Source of the DNA: Lachnospiraceae bacterium
GTDB lineage: Bacteria > Bacillota > Clostridia > Lachnospirales > Lachnospiraceae
Direction: 5' to 3'
NCBI GenBank assembly: GCA_016284355.1
Contig: JAEEOQ010000004.1
Location: forward strand, 1 to 64,000
DNA: 64,000 nt
Shown: positions 1 through 7,524 of the stretch, piece by piece
Position numbering within the stretch: the stretch's first letter is position 1
Layout of the letters: each line of letters opens with the position of its first letter
The notes under the pieces: generated by a model
What the model saw: the letters and a program-made list of their open reading frames with translations, nothing else
Databases searched by the model: none
Told to the model about the DNA's origin: nothing
Made by a program: the position numbers and the translations under genes

Positions 1-129
1 GAATTTGAACATGCATGAAAAGAAAAGTTCTCGGGAAGAGATATACTTATCACCGCCATTATTATCGGGATCTTCATAATATTCAGGATTTTTAATATTT
101 CACAGATACTTGGCGGATTATTTGTTTGA
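1..129 (+). pseudogene. 3' end of probable ECF transporter membrane gene (EcfT/CbiQ-like), with in-frame TGA
   Basis: Only the last codons are in the window. The frame ending at TGA 127-129 encodes a hydrophobic C-terminus (GRDILITAIIIGIFIIFR, then ISQILGGLFV), the kind of tail seen in CbiQ/EcfT membrane subunits. It lies 8 nt upstream of the ATPase gene, the usual T-component/A-component order. In the same frame there is a TGA at 16-18. The five codons before it (EFEHA) would also suit this family, so the gene may be interrupted, or the frame may shift here. With so little sequence I cannot separate pseudogene, sequencing error or a different true frame. The family call rests on context and hydrophobicity. 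Confidence 0.4.
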
Positions 130-137
130 GGTTGTTT

Positions 138-866
138 ATGATCGAGTTTAAAAATGTTGACTTTGAATACGATAAAGAAAGAAAGGTTTTTGACCGTCTT
201 TCGTTTAAAATAGAAAAAGGCGAATCGGTCGGCCTTATAGGTGCAAACGGAGCCGGTAAATCCACTCTTATGAAACTGATGCTTGGGCTCCTTGATTTTA
301 AGGGTGAGATAATCATTGACGGGCTTCCAGTTAATAAGCAAAATCTTTCTCTTATCAGAAAGAAGATCGGTTATGTACTTCAAAATTCCGACAACCAGAT
401 GTTTATGCCAACAGTTCTTGATGATATCATGTTTGGACCTTTAAATTACGGACATTCAAGGGAAGAAGCTGAAAAAATAGCTGATGAGGCTCTTTTGCTT
501 CTTAACTTAAAAGATTTAAAGATGCGACATAACCATAAGCTTTCCGGCGGAGAAAAGAAGATGGCTGCAATTGCAACCATAATTGCAATGAAACCAAATA
601 TCGTTCTTATGGATGAACCTACATCCGCTCTTGATCCTTATAACCGAAGAAAAGTTATTGAAATTATAAACTCTTTGAATTATACTAAACTGATCGCATC
701 TCATGATCTTGATATGATACTTGATACATGCGATAAAGTAATACTTTTGGGAAAGGAAGGCATTGCAGCCCTGGGAAATGCTAAGGATATCCTTATGCAA
801 AAAGATCTTCTTGAGGCAAACCGTCTTGAACTTCCTTTAAGGTATTATTATAAAAGCAAATTATAA
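138..866 (+). CDS. ECF/cobalt-type ABC transporter ATP-binding protein (EcfA/CbiO family)
   Basis: This 242-aa ATPase would power an energy-coupling-factor importer for a vitamin or metal ion at the inner face of the membrane. It has a Walker A motif (GANGAGKST, about residues 34-43), a Q-loop (YVLQNSDNQMF), the ABC signature LSGGEKK near residue 134, Walker B with catalytic Glu (IVLMDEPTSALD, about 155-166) and the switch His in ASHDLDMI. The start is ATG 138, preceded by GAGG at 128-131. An upstream TTG at 126 overlaps the stop of the previous gene and has no ribosome site. The length fits a CbiO monomer. The substrate cannot be read from the sequence, because the substrate-binding component lies outside the window. 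Confidence 0.9.
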   Translation: MIEFKNVDFEYDKERKVFDRLSFKIEKGESVGLIGANGAGKSTLMKLMLGLLDFKGEIIIDGLPVNKQNLSLIRKKIGYVLQNSDNQMFMPTVLDDIMFGPLNYGHSREEAEKIADEALLLLNLKDLKMRHNHKLSGGEKKMAAIATIIAMKPNIVLMDEPTSALDPYNRRKVIEIINSLNYTKLIASHDLDMILDTCDKVILLGKEGIAALGNAKDILMQKDLLEANRLELPLRYYYKSKL

Positions 867-879
867 GGCGGAATCAGAT

Positions 880-1716
880 TTGGAAAGTAAATTATTGTTT
901 TTTGACGTTGACGGAACTCTTATAGACTGGCAAAGAAATATGCCAAAGAGCGCTTTAAATGCTCTGCTTAAGGCAAAAGAAAACGGTCATAAGATTTATT
1001 TAAATACAGGAAGAGCAAGAGCAAATATTAGGATTCCCGAGTTTAAAAAAGTGGGATTTGACGGCATTGTTGCTGCCTGCGGTTCGCATATCGAATCTGA
1101 CGGCAAAGTCATATATGAAAACCTTGTAAATGATGATGTACTTAAGCTTACCATCGATACTCTTATAAAGTACAAGATGCCGGCTGTTCTTGAAGGACCT
1201 GAAAAACACTATATTTCAGACTGGGGCTTTGTTGAAGACGAGTTTGTAGACTATCTTTTTGAGGTACTTGGTAATGATGCCCTTTATCTTGATTCTTATG
1301 AAAAAGGTATGAGGATCAACAAGTTTTCTGCAGATATCCTTGGTATGACCGATTATGAAAGCATAAAAAAAATACTTTCTCCTTATTTTGAATTTATCAT
1401 ACATGGCATCACCCCGGATATTAAGCTTACAGACGGAGATTACCCTGAAAAGATCCTTGCTACGGTGGAGGCTGTCTTAAAAGGTGATTCTAAAGGTCAC
1501 GGGATCAAAAAAGTCTGTGAATATACGGGAATAGATATAAAAGATTCCTTTGCCTTCGGTGACGGAATGAATGATGTTGAGATGCTTTCTGTTGCAGGCC
1601 ACAGTATAGCTATGGGCAATGGTAAGCAGGAGATAAAAGACATGTGCGAATATGTTACCACAGTCATTTCGGAAGACGGAATTAAAAATGCGCTGTTACA
1701 TTATGGACTTATATAA
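880..1716 (+). CDS. HAD-superfamily hydrolase, Cof type
   Basis: This 278-aa soluble protein is a haloacid-dehalogenase phosphatase of the Cof (type IIB cap) group, which dephosphorylates sugar phosphates, nucleotides or cofactors. Motif I is FFDVDGTLIDW with nucleophile D9 and acid/base D11. Motif II is the Thr in YLNTGRAR. Motif IV is FAFGDGMNDVEML near residues 225-237. The cap domain lies between motifs II and III. The start is TTG 880, preceded by AAGGCGG at 866-872; no ATG fits. It follows the ATPase by 13 nt and is probably cotranscribed with it. The substrate is unknown, and a link to the transported vitamin would be guesswork. Confidence 0.88.
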   Translation: MESKLLFFDVDGTLIDWQRNMPKSALNALLKAKENGHKIYLNTGRARANIRIPEFKKVGFDGIVAACGSHIESDGKVIYENLVNDDVLKLTIDTLIKYKMPAVLEGPEKHYISDWGFVEDEFVDYLFEVLGNDALYLDSYEKGMRINKFSADILGMTDYESIKKILSPYFEFIIHGITPDIKLTDGDYPEKILATVEAVLKGDSKGHGIKKVCEYTGIDIKDSFAFGDGMNDVEMLSVAGHSIAMGNGKQEIKDMCEYVTTVISEDGIKNALLHYGLI

Positions 1717-1726
1717 AATATTTTTC

Positions 1727-1755
1727 TTGCAGATGCAAAAAAAATATGTTATATT
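1727..1755 (+). promoter_or_regulatory. Promoter of rpsB-tsf
   Basis: A -35 TTGCAG (1727-1732) and a -10 TATATT (1750-1755) are separated by 17 bp. A TG one base upstream of the -10 (1747-1748) makes it an extended -10. The promoter lies just after the HAD gene and about 120 nt before the rpsB start, leaving room for a leader. Confidence 0.7.
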
Positions 1756-1764
1756 AATAAGGCT

Positions 1765-1876
1765 GTAAAAAAGCACGAGGGTCGATTTATGCCCCGGTGC
1801 CACTTGCTCGGTGGTAGGGTATGAAGATGAAACTCTCGGAAGTTATCAATTTATATTAACCAATGGAGGTATCAAA
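1765..1876 (+). promoter_or_regulatory. Structured 5' leader of rpsB (possible autoregulatory site)
   Basis: The untranslated leader is about 110 nt, long for this window. GCAC...GTGC with an inner GGG/CCC pairing can form one hairpin (about 1774-1801). An alternative CCAC/GTGG pairing uses part of the same bases slightly downstream. Mutually exclusive stems like these suit feedback control by a ribosomal protein. I do not recognise a catalogued leader family, so the regulatory role is inference. Confidence 0.35.
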
Positions 1877-2611
1877 ATGAGCGTTATTTCAATGAAACAG
1901 TTACTTGAAGCAGGTGTTCATTTCGGACATCAGACAAGAAGATGGAACCCTAAGATGGCTGAGTACATCTACACAGAGCGTAACGGTATCCACATCATCG
2001 ACTTACAGAAGTCTGTAGGTATGGTTGATTCTGCTTACTTCGCTATCAAAGATGTTGTAGCTGAGGGTGGAACAGTTCTTTTCGTAGGTACAAAGAAGCA
2101 GGCTCAGGACGCTGTTAAGACAGAGGCTGAGAGATGCGGTATGTTCTACGTAAATGAGAGATGGCTTGGTGGTATGCTTACCAACTTCAAGACAATCCAG
2201 AGCCGTGTTGCTCGTCTTAAGAAGATCGAGGCTATGAGCGAAGACGGTACATTCGATGTTCTTCCTAAGAAGGAAGTTATCGAGCTTAAGAAAGAATGGG
2301 AGAAGCTTGAGAAGAACCTTGGCGGTATCAAGGATATGAAGAAGCTCCCTGACATTATTTTCGTAGTAGATCCTAAGAAGGAAAGAATCTGCGTACAGGA
2401 GGCACATGCACTTGGTATTCCTCTTGTAGGTATTGCTGATACAAACTGTGATCCTGAAGAGCTTGATTTCGTTATCCCTGGTAACGACGACGCTATCCGT
2501 GCAGTTAAACTTATCGTTGCAAAGATGGCAGACGCTGTTATCGAGGCAAATCAGGGTGAGCAGTATACAGAGGCTCCTGCAGAAGATGCAGAAAGCGCTG
2601 ACGAGCAGTAA
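1877..2611 (+). CDS. rpsB: 30S ribosomal protein S2
   Basis: Ribosomal protein S2 (244 aa) is a late-assembling small-subunit protein on the solvent side between head and body. The sequence is a clean match: [20 protein letters not shown] near the N-terminus, [43 protein letters not shown] and [18 protein letters not shown], with an acidic C-terminal tail. The start is ATG 1877, behind GGAGG at 1865-1869. An open frame extends 22 codons further upstream, but it lies in the leader and has no homology. tsf follows 38 nt later, the near-universal rpsB-tsf pair. Codon use is that of a highly expressed gene. Confidence 0.98.
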   Translation: MSVISMKQLLEAGVHFGHQTRRWNPKMAEYIYTERNGIHIIDLQKSVGMVDSAYFAIKDVVAEGGTVLFVGTKKQAQDAVKTEAERCGMFYVNERWLGGMLTNFKTIQSRVARLKKIEAMSEDGTFDVLPKKEVIELKKEWEKLEKNLGGIKDMKKLPDIIFVVDPKKERICVQEAHALGIPLVGIADTNCDPEELDFVIPGNDDAIRAVKLIVAKMADAVIEANQGEQYTEAPAEDAESADEQ

Positions 2612-2649
2612 TCATTGCTCGATCAAATAATATATTGGAGGAAAAATAA

Positions 2650-3585
2650 ATGGAAATCACCGCTAGTATGGTTAAAGAGTTACGTGAGATGACCGGTGCC
2701 GGAATGATGGATTGCAAGAAGGCTCTCGGCGCTACAGACGGTAATATGGACGAGGCTGTTGAGTGGCTTCGTAAGAACGGTATGGCTAAGGCAGAAAAGA
2801 AAGCCAGCCGTATCGCTGCAGAAGGTGTTGTTGCTTGCAACCTTTCAGCTGATGAGAAGAAAGGTTCTATCGTAGAGGTTAACTCTGAGACAGACTTCGT
2901 TGCTAAGAATGAGAAGTTCCAGACATACGTTGCAGCTGTTGCAGCTCAGGCTACAAACACTACAGCTGCTGATATCGACGAATTCCTTGCTGAGACATGG
3001 TCACTTGATTCTTCAAAGACAGTTAAAGAAGAGCTTTCAAGCCAGATCGCTGTTATCGGTGAGAACATGAACATCAGAAGATTTGAGCAGATCTGTGCTC
3101 CTGACGGTTTCGTTCAGTCATATATTCACGGTGGCGGAAGAATCGGTATCCTTCTTCAGGTTCAGTCTGATGTTGTTAACGATGCGATCAAAGAAGCTAC
3201 AAAGAACGTAGCTATGCAGGTTGCTGCCATGAATCCTAAGTATGTTACCAAGGAAGAGATCCCTGGTGATTTCGTAGAGCATGAGAAGGCTATCCTTCGT
3301 GAGCAGATCAACAACGATCCTAAGGAAGCTGCTAAGCCTGATAAGGTTAAGGAAGGCATGATCGCCGGACGTATCAGCAAAGAGCTTAAGGAAATCTGCC
3401 TTGTTGATCAGGTATATGTTAAGGCTGAAGACGGAAAGCAGACTGTAGGCCAGTACCTTGCACAGGTTGCTAAAGAGAACAGCGCAAACCTTTGCATCAA
3501 GAAGTTCGTTCGTTATGAGTGCGGCGAAGGTCTTGAGAAGAAGAATGAAGACTTTGCAGCTGAAGTTGCAGCTCAGATGAAGTAA
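2650..3585 (+). CDS. tsf: Translation elongation factor Ts
   Basis: EF-Ts (311 aa) is the nucleotide-exchange factor that regenerates EF-Tu-GTP. The N-terminal UBA-like region carries VKELREMTGAGMMDCKKAL, and the core begins with the signature VEVNSETDFVAKNEKF, whose TDFV segment contacts EF-Tu. The dimerisation-type core and C-terminal helical module follow. The start is ATG 2650 with GGAGG nine bases upstream. The gene ends just before a strong terminator, closing a two-gene operon. Length and motif order are normal for the family. Confidence 0.98.
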   Translation: MEITASMVKELREMTGAGMMDCKKALGATDGNMDEAVEWLRKNGMAKAEKKASRIAAEGVVACNLSADEKKGSIVEVNSETDFVAKNEKFQTYVAAVAAQATNTTAADIDEFLAETWSLDSSKTVKEELSSQIAVIGENMNIRRFEQICAPDGFVQSYIHGGGRIGILLQVQSDVVNDAIKEATKNVAMQVAAMNPKYVTKEEIPGDFVEHEKAILREQINNDPKEAAKPDKVKEGMIAGRISKELKEICLVDQVYVKAEDGKQTVGQYLAQVAKENSANLCIKKFVRYECGEGLEKKNEDFAAEVAAQMK

Positions 3586-3604
3586 TTTAATACTTTGATC
3601 TTTT

Positions 3605-3638
3605 AAAGCTCACATCCTTTGCGGTGTGAGCTTTTTTT
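3605..3638 (+). terminator. Rho-independent terminator of rpsB-tsf
   Basis: AAAGCTCACA (3605-3614) pairs with TGTGAGCTTT (3625-3634) across a 10-nt loop, and the T-run continues to 3638. It starts 20 nt after the tsf stop. Confidence 0.9.
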
Positions 3639-3701
3639 GACGTTATTCCTTTATTTTTCATTATTTGTTTATTATTTGATGTAGAAAAATCATAGCGGTT
3701 G

Positions 3702-3710
3702 TGTTACAAT
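3702..3710 (+). promoter_or_regulatory. Extended -10 promoter for the deacetylase-bactofilin-pyrH unit
   Basis: TGTTACAAT (TG at 3702-3703, TACAAT at 3705-3710) is a good extended -10. The -35 region at the right distance is poor. A TTGATG at 3676-3681 is too far away (23 bp). It is the only promoter-like element between the tsf terminator and the gene at 3744. Confidence 0.45.
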
Positions 3711-3743
3711 AAATCTGTTAGTGCGAAGAATGGATGAGATAAG

Positions 3744-4736
3744 ATGGATGAAAGAAGAAAGAAAAGAGTAAGAAGGCTTAAAGAGGTTATTATCGGCCTG
3801 TTTATATTCTTTCTCTTGGTTCCTGTTATATTTAATTCTATACTTTTAAGAGAGTTTAGAGATTTAAAAAAGCGATTTGATTATCTTGAAGATTCCTACC
3901 AGATCTTAAATGATGAGATCGCTCTTTATAAAGAAAAGATTAATTCAGACGCCAAAGTTTATATAGTAGATGAGACCGAAAGTAAGGCTTCAGACACTGC
4001 TTTATCAGATTCTGCTGATCAAGAAAAAGCAGAAGGTGCTTTATCTGCAGCAAACGATGTAATAAAGAGCAGCTCTGCCAAAGAAGAACCTGCTTCGGAC
4101 CCCGCGATCATAGGTCCTAAAGTTTATCTTACTTTTGATGACGGTCCTTCTGAAAATACAGACCGTATCCTTGATATCCTTGCAGAATATGATGTTAAAG
4201 CCACCTTCTTTACAGTTGGTCAGACGGATCCTGCAAGCGAGTCTCATTATAAAAGGATAGTAAGAGAAGGACATACCCTTGGTATGCATTCCTACTCTCA
4301 TAAATACTCTAAGCTTTATGAGTCTGAGGCTGCATTTAAAAAAGATTACAAAAAGATAAGTAAACTCCTTACAAAATATATCGGCAGTAAGCCTTTATAT
4401 TACAGGTTTCCGGGCGGAAGTTCAAACTCTGTCAGCAGCGTTTCTATTAAAGATCTTGCTGCGTTTCTTGATTCAGAGGGCGTTACTTATTTTGATTGGA
4501 ACGTTGCCAGCGGAGATGCGGAAAAAGACCCCCTTTCTGCTGAAGAAATATATAAAAACGTTATTGATGGTGTAAAGGGCAAAGATAATGCAGTTGTACT
4601 TATGCATGATCTTGCCACAAAAGGTACTACGGTGGAAGCGCTTCCGCGTATAATCAAAAAACTCAGATCAGAAGGTTATAATATCCTTCCTATCGATGAG
4701 AACACCGAGCCTGTACATCATACTATCAGAAAATAA
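3744..4736 (+). CDS. Membrane-anchored polysaccharide deacetylase (NodB/CE4 family)
   Basis: This 330-aa protein has a basic N-terminus and one membrane anchor (about residues 14-34). A predicted extracellular coiled-coil/linker follows (about 35-125), then a CE4 deacetylase domain. Domain motifs: VYLTFDDGPSENTDRI with the metal/catalytic Asp pair, the His-x3-His type GMHSYSHKYS, the RFPGGSSN arginine motif, FDWNVASGDA and the C-terminal VVLMHD. Family members remove N-acetyl groups from peptidoglycan or other surface polysaccharides, often changing lysozyme sensitivity. All catalytic motifs look intact. It sits ahead of a bactofilin and the pyrH-frr-uppS-cdsA cluster, which fits a role in wall building. 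The exact substrate is not visible. Confidence 0.9.
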   Translation: MDERRKKRVRRLKEVIIGLFIFFLLVPVIFNSILLREFRDLKKRFDYLEDSYQILNDEIALYKEKINSDAKVYIVDETESKASDTALSDSADQEKAEGALSAANDVIKSSSAKEEPASDPAIIGPKVYLTFDDGPSENTDRILDILAEYDVKATFFTVGQTDPASESHYKRIVREGHTLGMHSYSHKYSKLYESEAAFKKDYKKISKLLTKYIGSKPLYYRFPGGSSNSVSSVSIKDLAAFLDSEGVTYFDWNVASGDAEKDPLSAEEIYKNVIDGVKGKDNAVVLMHDLATKGTTVEALPRIIKKLRSEGYNILPIDENTEPVHHTIRK

Positions 4737-4760
4737 AATCTATAATGGGAGGTTGTAGTA

Positions 4761-5480
4761 ATGAGTTTTTTTAAAGAATTGAAGGAAGATCTTGCGCAGG
4801 CTGTAGATGAGCTTGTACCTGAAGAGGAAAACGAAACAGCAGGAGAAGAAGAATCTCTTGACGAATTCGATCTTGACGGTGAGACAAGCGGAAATGTTGA
4901 CGAGCAGATGCTTTCAGATCTTTCTGCTGAAGAAGAACTCGAAAAAGAGGAGAGCGTGCCTTCTGCTTCTGATGTATTTTCAGAGACTTCATCTACTTCT
5001 GCATTTGATTCTGATGCAGAAGCAAAGTCAGATGTTACCGTTATTACAAAAGGAACTACAATAAACGGTAGTATCACATCAGATGGTTCACTTGAAGTTA
5101 TGGGTACCATTGCCGGCGATATTGAGTGTCTTGGCAAGCTTACCATTATCGGTAATGTAAAAGGTAATTCTACAGCTTCTGAGGTTTATGTTAATACTTC
5201 AAGACTTGATGGAAGCATTATTTCAAAAGGTTCTGTTAAGATTGGTGTGGGTACTGTAGTTGTTGGTGATATCACAGCTTCATCCAGCGTTATCGCAGGT
5301 GCTGTTAAAGGTCAGATCGATGTTAACGGTCCTGTTATCGTTGATTCTACAGCAGTTATCAAGGGTAATATCAATGCCAAGGCTGTTCAGATCAACAACG
5401 GAGCTGTTCTTGAGGGATATTGCTCACTCAGCTACTCAACCGTCGATATAGATACATTCTTTGACGAGGAGAACAATTAA
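4761..5480 (+). CDS. Bactofilin-family cytoskeletal protein
   Basis: This 239-aa protein has an acidic, low-complexity N-terminus (about residues 10-90). A bactofilin domain follows (about 91-225), with the typical beta-helix pattern of short glycine-rich turns (TTINGSITSDGSLEVMG, IAGDIECLGKLTIIGNVKGN). Bactofilins polymerise without nucleotide into filaments that organise cell-wall enzymes. It has no membrane segment. The acidic N-terminal extension is longer than in minimal bactofilins and may recruit partners. It starts at ATG 4761 behind GGGAGG, 24 nt after the deacetylase gene and 2 nt before pyrH, so all three are probably cotranscribed. The link to the deacetylase is inferred from position. 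Confidence 0.85.
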   Translation: MSFFKELKEDLAQAVDELVPEEENETAGEEESLDEFDLDGETSGNVDEQMLSDLSAEEELEKEESVPSASDVFSETSSTSAFDSDAEAKSDVTVITKGTTINGSITSDGSLEVMGTIAGDIECLGKLTIIGNVKGNSTASEVYVNTSRLDGSIISKGSVKIGVGTVVVGDITASSSVIAGAVKGQIDVNGPVIVDSTAVIKGNINAKAVQINNGAVLEGYCSLSYSTVDIDTFFDEENN

Positions 5481-5482
5481 TT

Positions 5483-6184
5483 ATGAAATACAAAAGAGTC
5501 CTTTTAAAACTTTCGGGTGAAGCCCTTGCAGGTGACAAGAAAACCGGTTTTGATGAGGAGACCTGCCTTAAAGTAGCCCGTCAGGTAAAAGAACTTACGG
5601 ATAACGGTGTAGAAGTCGGGATAGTTATTGGCGGTGGTAATTTCTGGAGAGGAAGATCAAGTAACACAATCGACAGAACCAAAGCTGACCAGATTGGCAT
5701 GCTTGCTACCGTTATGAACTGCATTTATGTTTCTGAGATTTTCAGATTTGTTGGAATGAAGACAAACGTCCTTACTCCTTTTGAATGTGGCTCTATGACA
5801 AAGCTTTATTCAAAGGACAGAGCAAACAAGTACTTTAGTAAGGGTATGGTAGTCTTCTTTGCGGGCGGTACAGGTCATCCTTATTTTTCAACAGACACAG
5901 CAACTGTTTTAAGAGCTATCGAGATAGAAGCAGATATCATACTTCTTGCAAAATCCATAGACGGAGTTTATGATTCCGACCCTAAGGTTAACCCTTCCGC
6001 TAAAAAGTATGATGAAGTTTCCATACAGGAAGTTCTTGATAAAAAGCTTGGAGTAGTAGATCTTTCAGCTACCATTATGGCTCTTGAAAATAAGATGCCT
6101 ATGCTTGTATTCGGACTTAACGAAGAAAACAGCATCGTTAATACCATGAATGGCAAAAATACAGGGACTATAGTTACAGTTTAA
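5483..6184 (+). CDS. pyrH: UMP kinase
   Basis: PyrH (233 aa) phosphorylates UMP to UDP in pyrimidine nucleotide synthesis. It belongs to the amino-acid-kinase fold, not the NMP-kinase fold. Visible motifs: the N-terminal LLKLSGEALAGDKKTGFD, the glycine-rich VIGGGNFWRGR, the mid-domain TGHPYFSTDTATVLRAIE and AKSIDGVYDSDP. It starts at ATG 5483, two bases after the bactofilin stop, with its ribosome site (GAGGAG) inside that gene. frr follows 13 nt later, the standard pyrH-frr pair. Length is normal. Confidence 0.97.
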   Translation: MKYKRVLLKLSGEALAGDKKTGFDEETCLKVARQVKELTDNGVEVGIVIGGGNFWRGRSSNTIDRTKADQIGMLATVMNCIYVSEIFRFVGMKTNVLTPFECGSMTKLYSKDRANKYFSKGMVVFFAGGTGHPYFSTDTATVLRAIEIEADIILLAKSIDGVYDSDPKVNPSAKKYDEVSIQEVLDKKLGVVDLSATIMALENKMPMLVFGLNEENSIVNTMNGKNTGTIVTV

Positions 6185-6197
6185 GGAGGAGTTTATT

Positions 6198-6746
6198 ATG
6201 CCTACAAAACCATATGAGGAAAAGATGAATAAAACCATCGATAACTTAAGAGAAGAATATGCCAACATTCGTGCCGGCAGAGCCAATCCTCATCTTCTTG
6301 ATAAGATTACAGTTGATTATTACGGAACACCAAGTAAACTTCAGTCAGTTGCCAACGTTTCCGTTCCTGAAGCCAGAGTTATCCTTATCCAGCCTTGGGA
6401 ATCAAGTCTTATTAAGGCTATCGAAAAAGAGATAATTGCATCAGATCTTGGAATTACACCTTCAAACGACGGAAAAGCCATAAGGCTCGTTTTCCCTGAG
6501 CTTACAGAGGAAAGACGTAAGGAACTCGTTAAAGATGTTAAGAAAAAAGCTGAAAATGCAAAAGTAGCCGTTCGTAACATCAGACGTGATGCTATGGATA
6601 CTTTTAAAAAGCAGAATAAGGCCGGAGATCTTACAGAAGACGATCTTAAAGATGTTGAAGATAAGACTCAGAAGATCACAGACAAAGCTATTGCTGAGAT
6701 CGATAAGCTTACCGAAGACAAGTCAAAAGAGATCATGACTGTATAA
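6198..6746 (+). CDS. frr: Ribosome recycling factor
   Basis: RRF (182 aa) splits post-termination ribosomes together with EF-G. The sequence shows the three-helix-bundle hallmarks: NLREEYANIRAGRANPHLLD at the N-terminus, the IQPWESSLIKAIEKEI segment and the C-terminal VRNIRRDAMD followed by long charged helices. It starts at ATG 6198 behind AAGGAGG. A hairpin lies directly downstream, before uppS. Confidence 0.97.
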   Translation: MPTKPYEEKMNKTIDNLREEYANIRAGRANPHLLDKITVDYYGTPSKLQSVANVSVPEARVILIQPWESSLIKAIEKEIIASDLGITPSNDGKAIRLVFPELTEERRKELVKDVKKKAENAKVAVRNIRRDAMDTFKKQNKAGDLTEDDLKDVEDKTQKITDKAIAEIDKLTEDKSKEIMTV

Positions 6747-6760
6747 AAATGTAATATAGG

Positions 6761-6796
6761 GGTTGTTCGATTATCTTATATCGGACAACCTTTAAT
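6761..6796 (+). terminator. Hairpin between frr and uppS (weak terminator or attenuator)
   Basis: GGTTGTTCGAT (6761-6771) pairs with ATCGGACAACC (6780-6790) over 11 bp with one G-T pair and an 8-nt loop. Only a weak T-tract (TTTAAT) follows. It may partly terminate transcription, or it may be a processing or stability element, since the downstream genes have no other evident promoter. Confidence 0.5.
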
Positions 6797-6817
6797 ATTA
6801 GTCCGAAAGGAACAGAT

Positions 6818-7510
6818 ATGAACGAAGTACCTAAGCACATAGCCATAATCCTTGATGGAAACGGAAGATGGGCTAAAAAAAGAAATATGCCGCGTACATT
6901 TGGCCATGCAGAAGGCAGCAAAAATGTTGAGAGAATATGCAGGGCTGCAGATGAACTTGGGGTTAAATACCTTACTTTATATGCTTTTTCTACAGAAAAC
7001 TGGAAAAGATCTGCCGATGAAGTAAATGAGCTTATGAGGCTTTTAAAAAACTATCTTACTGATTCTAAGAAACGAGCTAAAGAAAACAATATGCGCGTTA
7101 AAGTAATCGGAGACAGAAAAGGTCTTACGCCTGATCTTGTAAGCGCCATAGAAGATCTTGAGGCAGATTCTGCAGCGTATACAGGGCTTACTCTTATTAT
7201 AGCTCTTAATTACGGCGGAAGAGACGAGATAATAAGATGCTATAAGAAACTTGCGTATGACGGGTATGATGCTGAGGAGATTACTGAAGAACTTATAAGC
7301 GGTAATCTTGATACAAAAGGTATCCCTGATCCGGACCTTCTTATACGTACAAGCGGTGAGCAGAGACTTTCGGGATTCCTCTTATGGCAGTTATCTTATG
7401 CAGAGCTTTATTTTACGGACGTTTTATGGCCTGACTTTACCAAAGAAGATTTAATTAAGGCTATAGATTACTACAAAAACAGAGACAGAAGGTTTGGCAA
7501 CGCCAAATAA
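6818..7510 (+). CDS. uppS: Undecaprenyl diphosphate synthase (cis-prenyltransferase)
   Basis: UppS (230 aa) elongates farnesyl diphosphate with isopentenyl units to make the C55 lipid carrier for peptidoglycan and other surface polymers. The catalytic Asp is D13 in IAIILDGNGRWAKKR. Other motifs are GHAEGSKNV, LTLYAFSTENWKR and the C-terminal PDLLIRTSGEQRLSGFLLW with YAELYF. It starts at ATG 6818 behind AAAGGA. It is followed by cdsA, dxr and rseP, the common Gram-positive order. Length is typical for a soluble homodimeric synthase. Confidence 0.96.
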   Translation: MNEVPKHIAIILDGNGRWAKKRNMPRTFGHAEGSKNVERICRAADELGVKYLTLYAFSTENWKRSADEVNELMRLLKNYLTDSKKRAKENNMRVKVIGDRKGLTPDLVSAIEDLEADSAAYTGLTLIIALNYGGRDEIIRCYKKLAYDGYDAEEITEELISGNLDTKGIPDPDLLIRTSGEQRLSGFLLWQLSYAELYFTDVLWPDFTKEDLIKAIDYYKNRDRRFGNAK

Positions 7511-7524
7511 AGGAGGCTTTTTTC

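Noticed and set aside
4718-5146. A 142-codon minus-strand frame over the bactofilin N-terminus
   Set aside because: Serine-rich shadow of the acidic Glu/Ser region; no ribosome site and no promoter.
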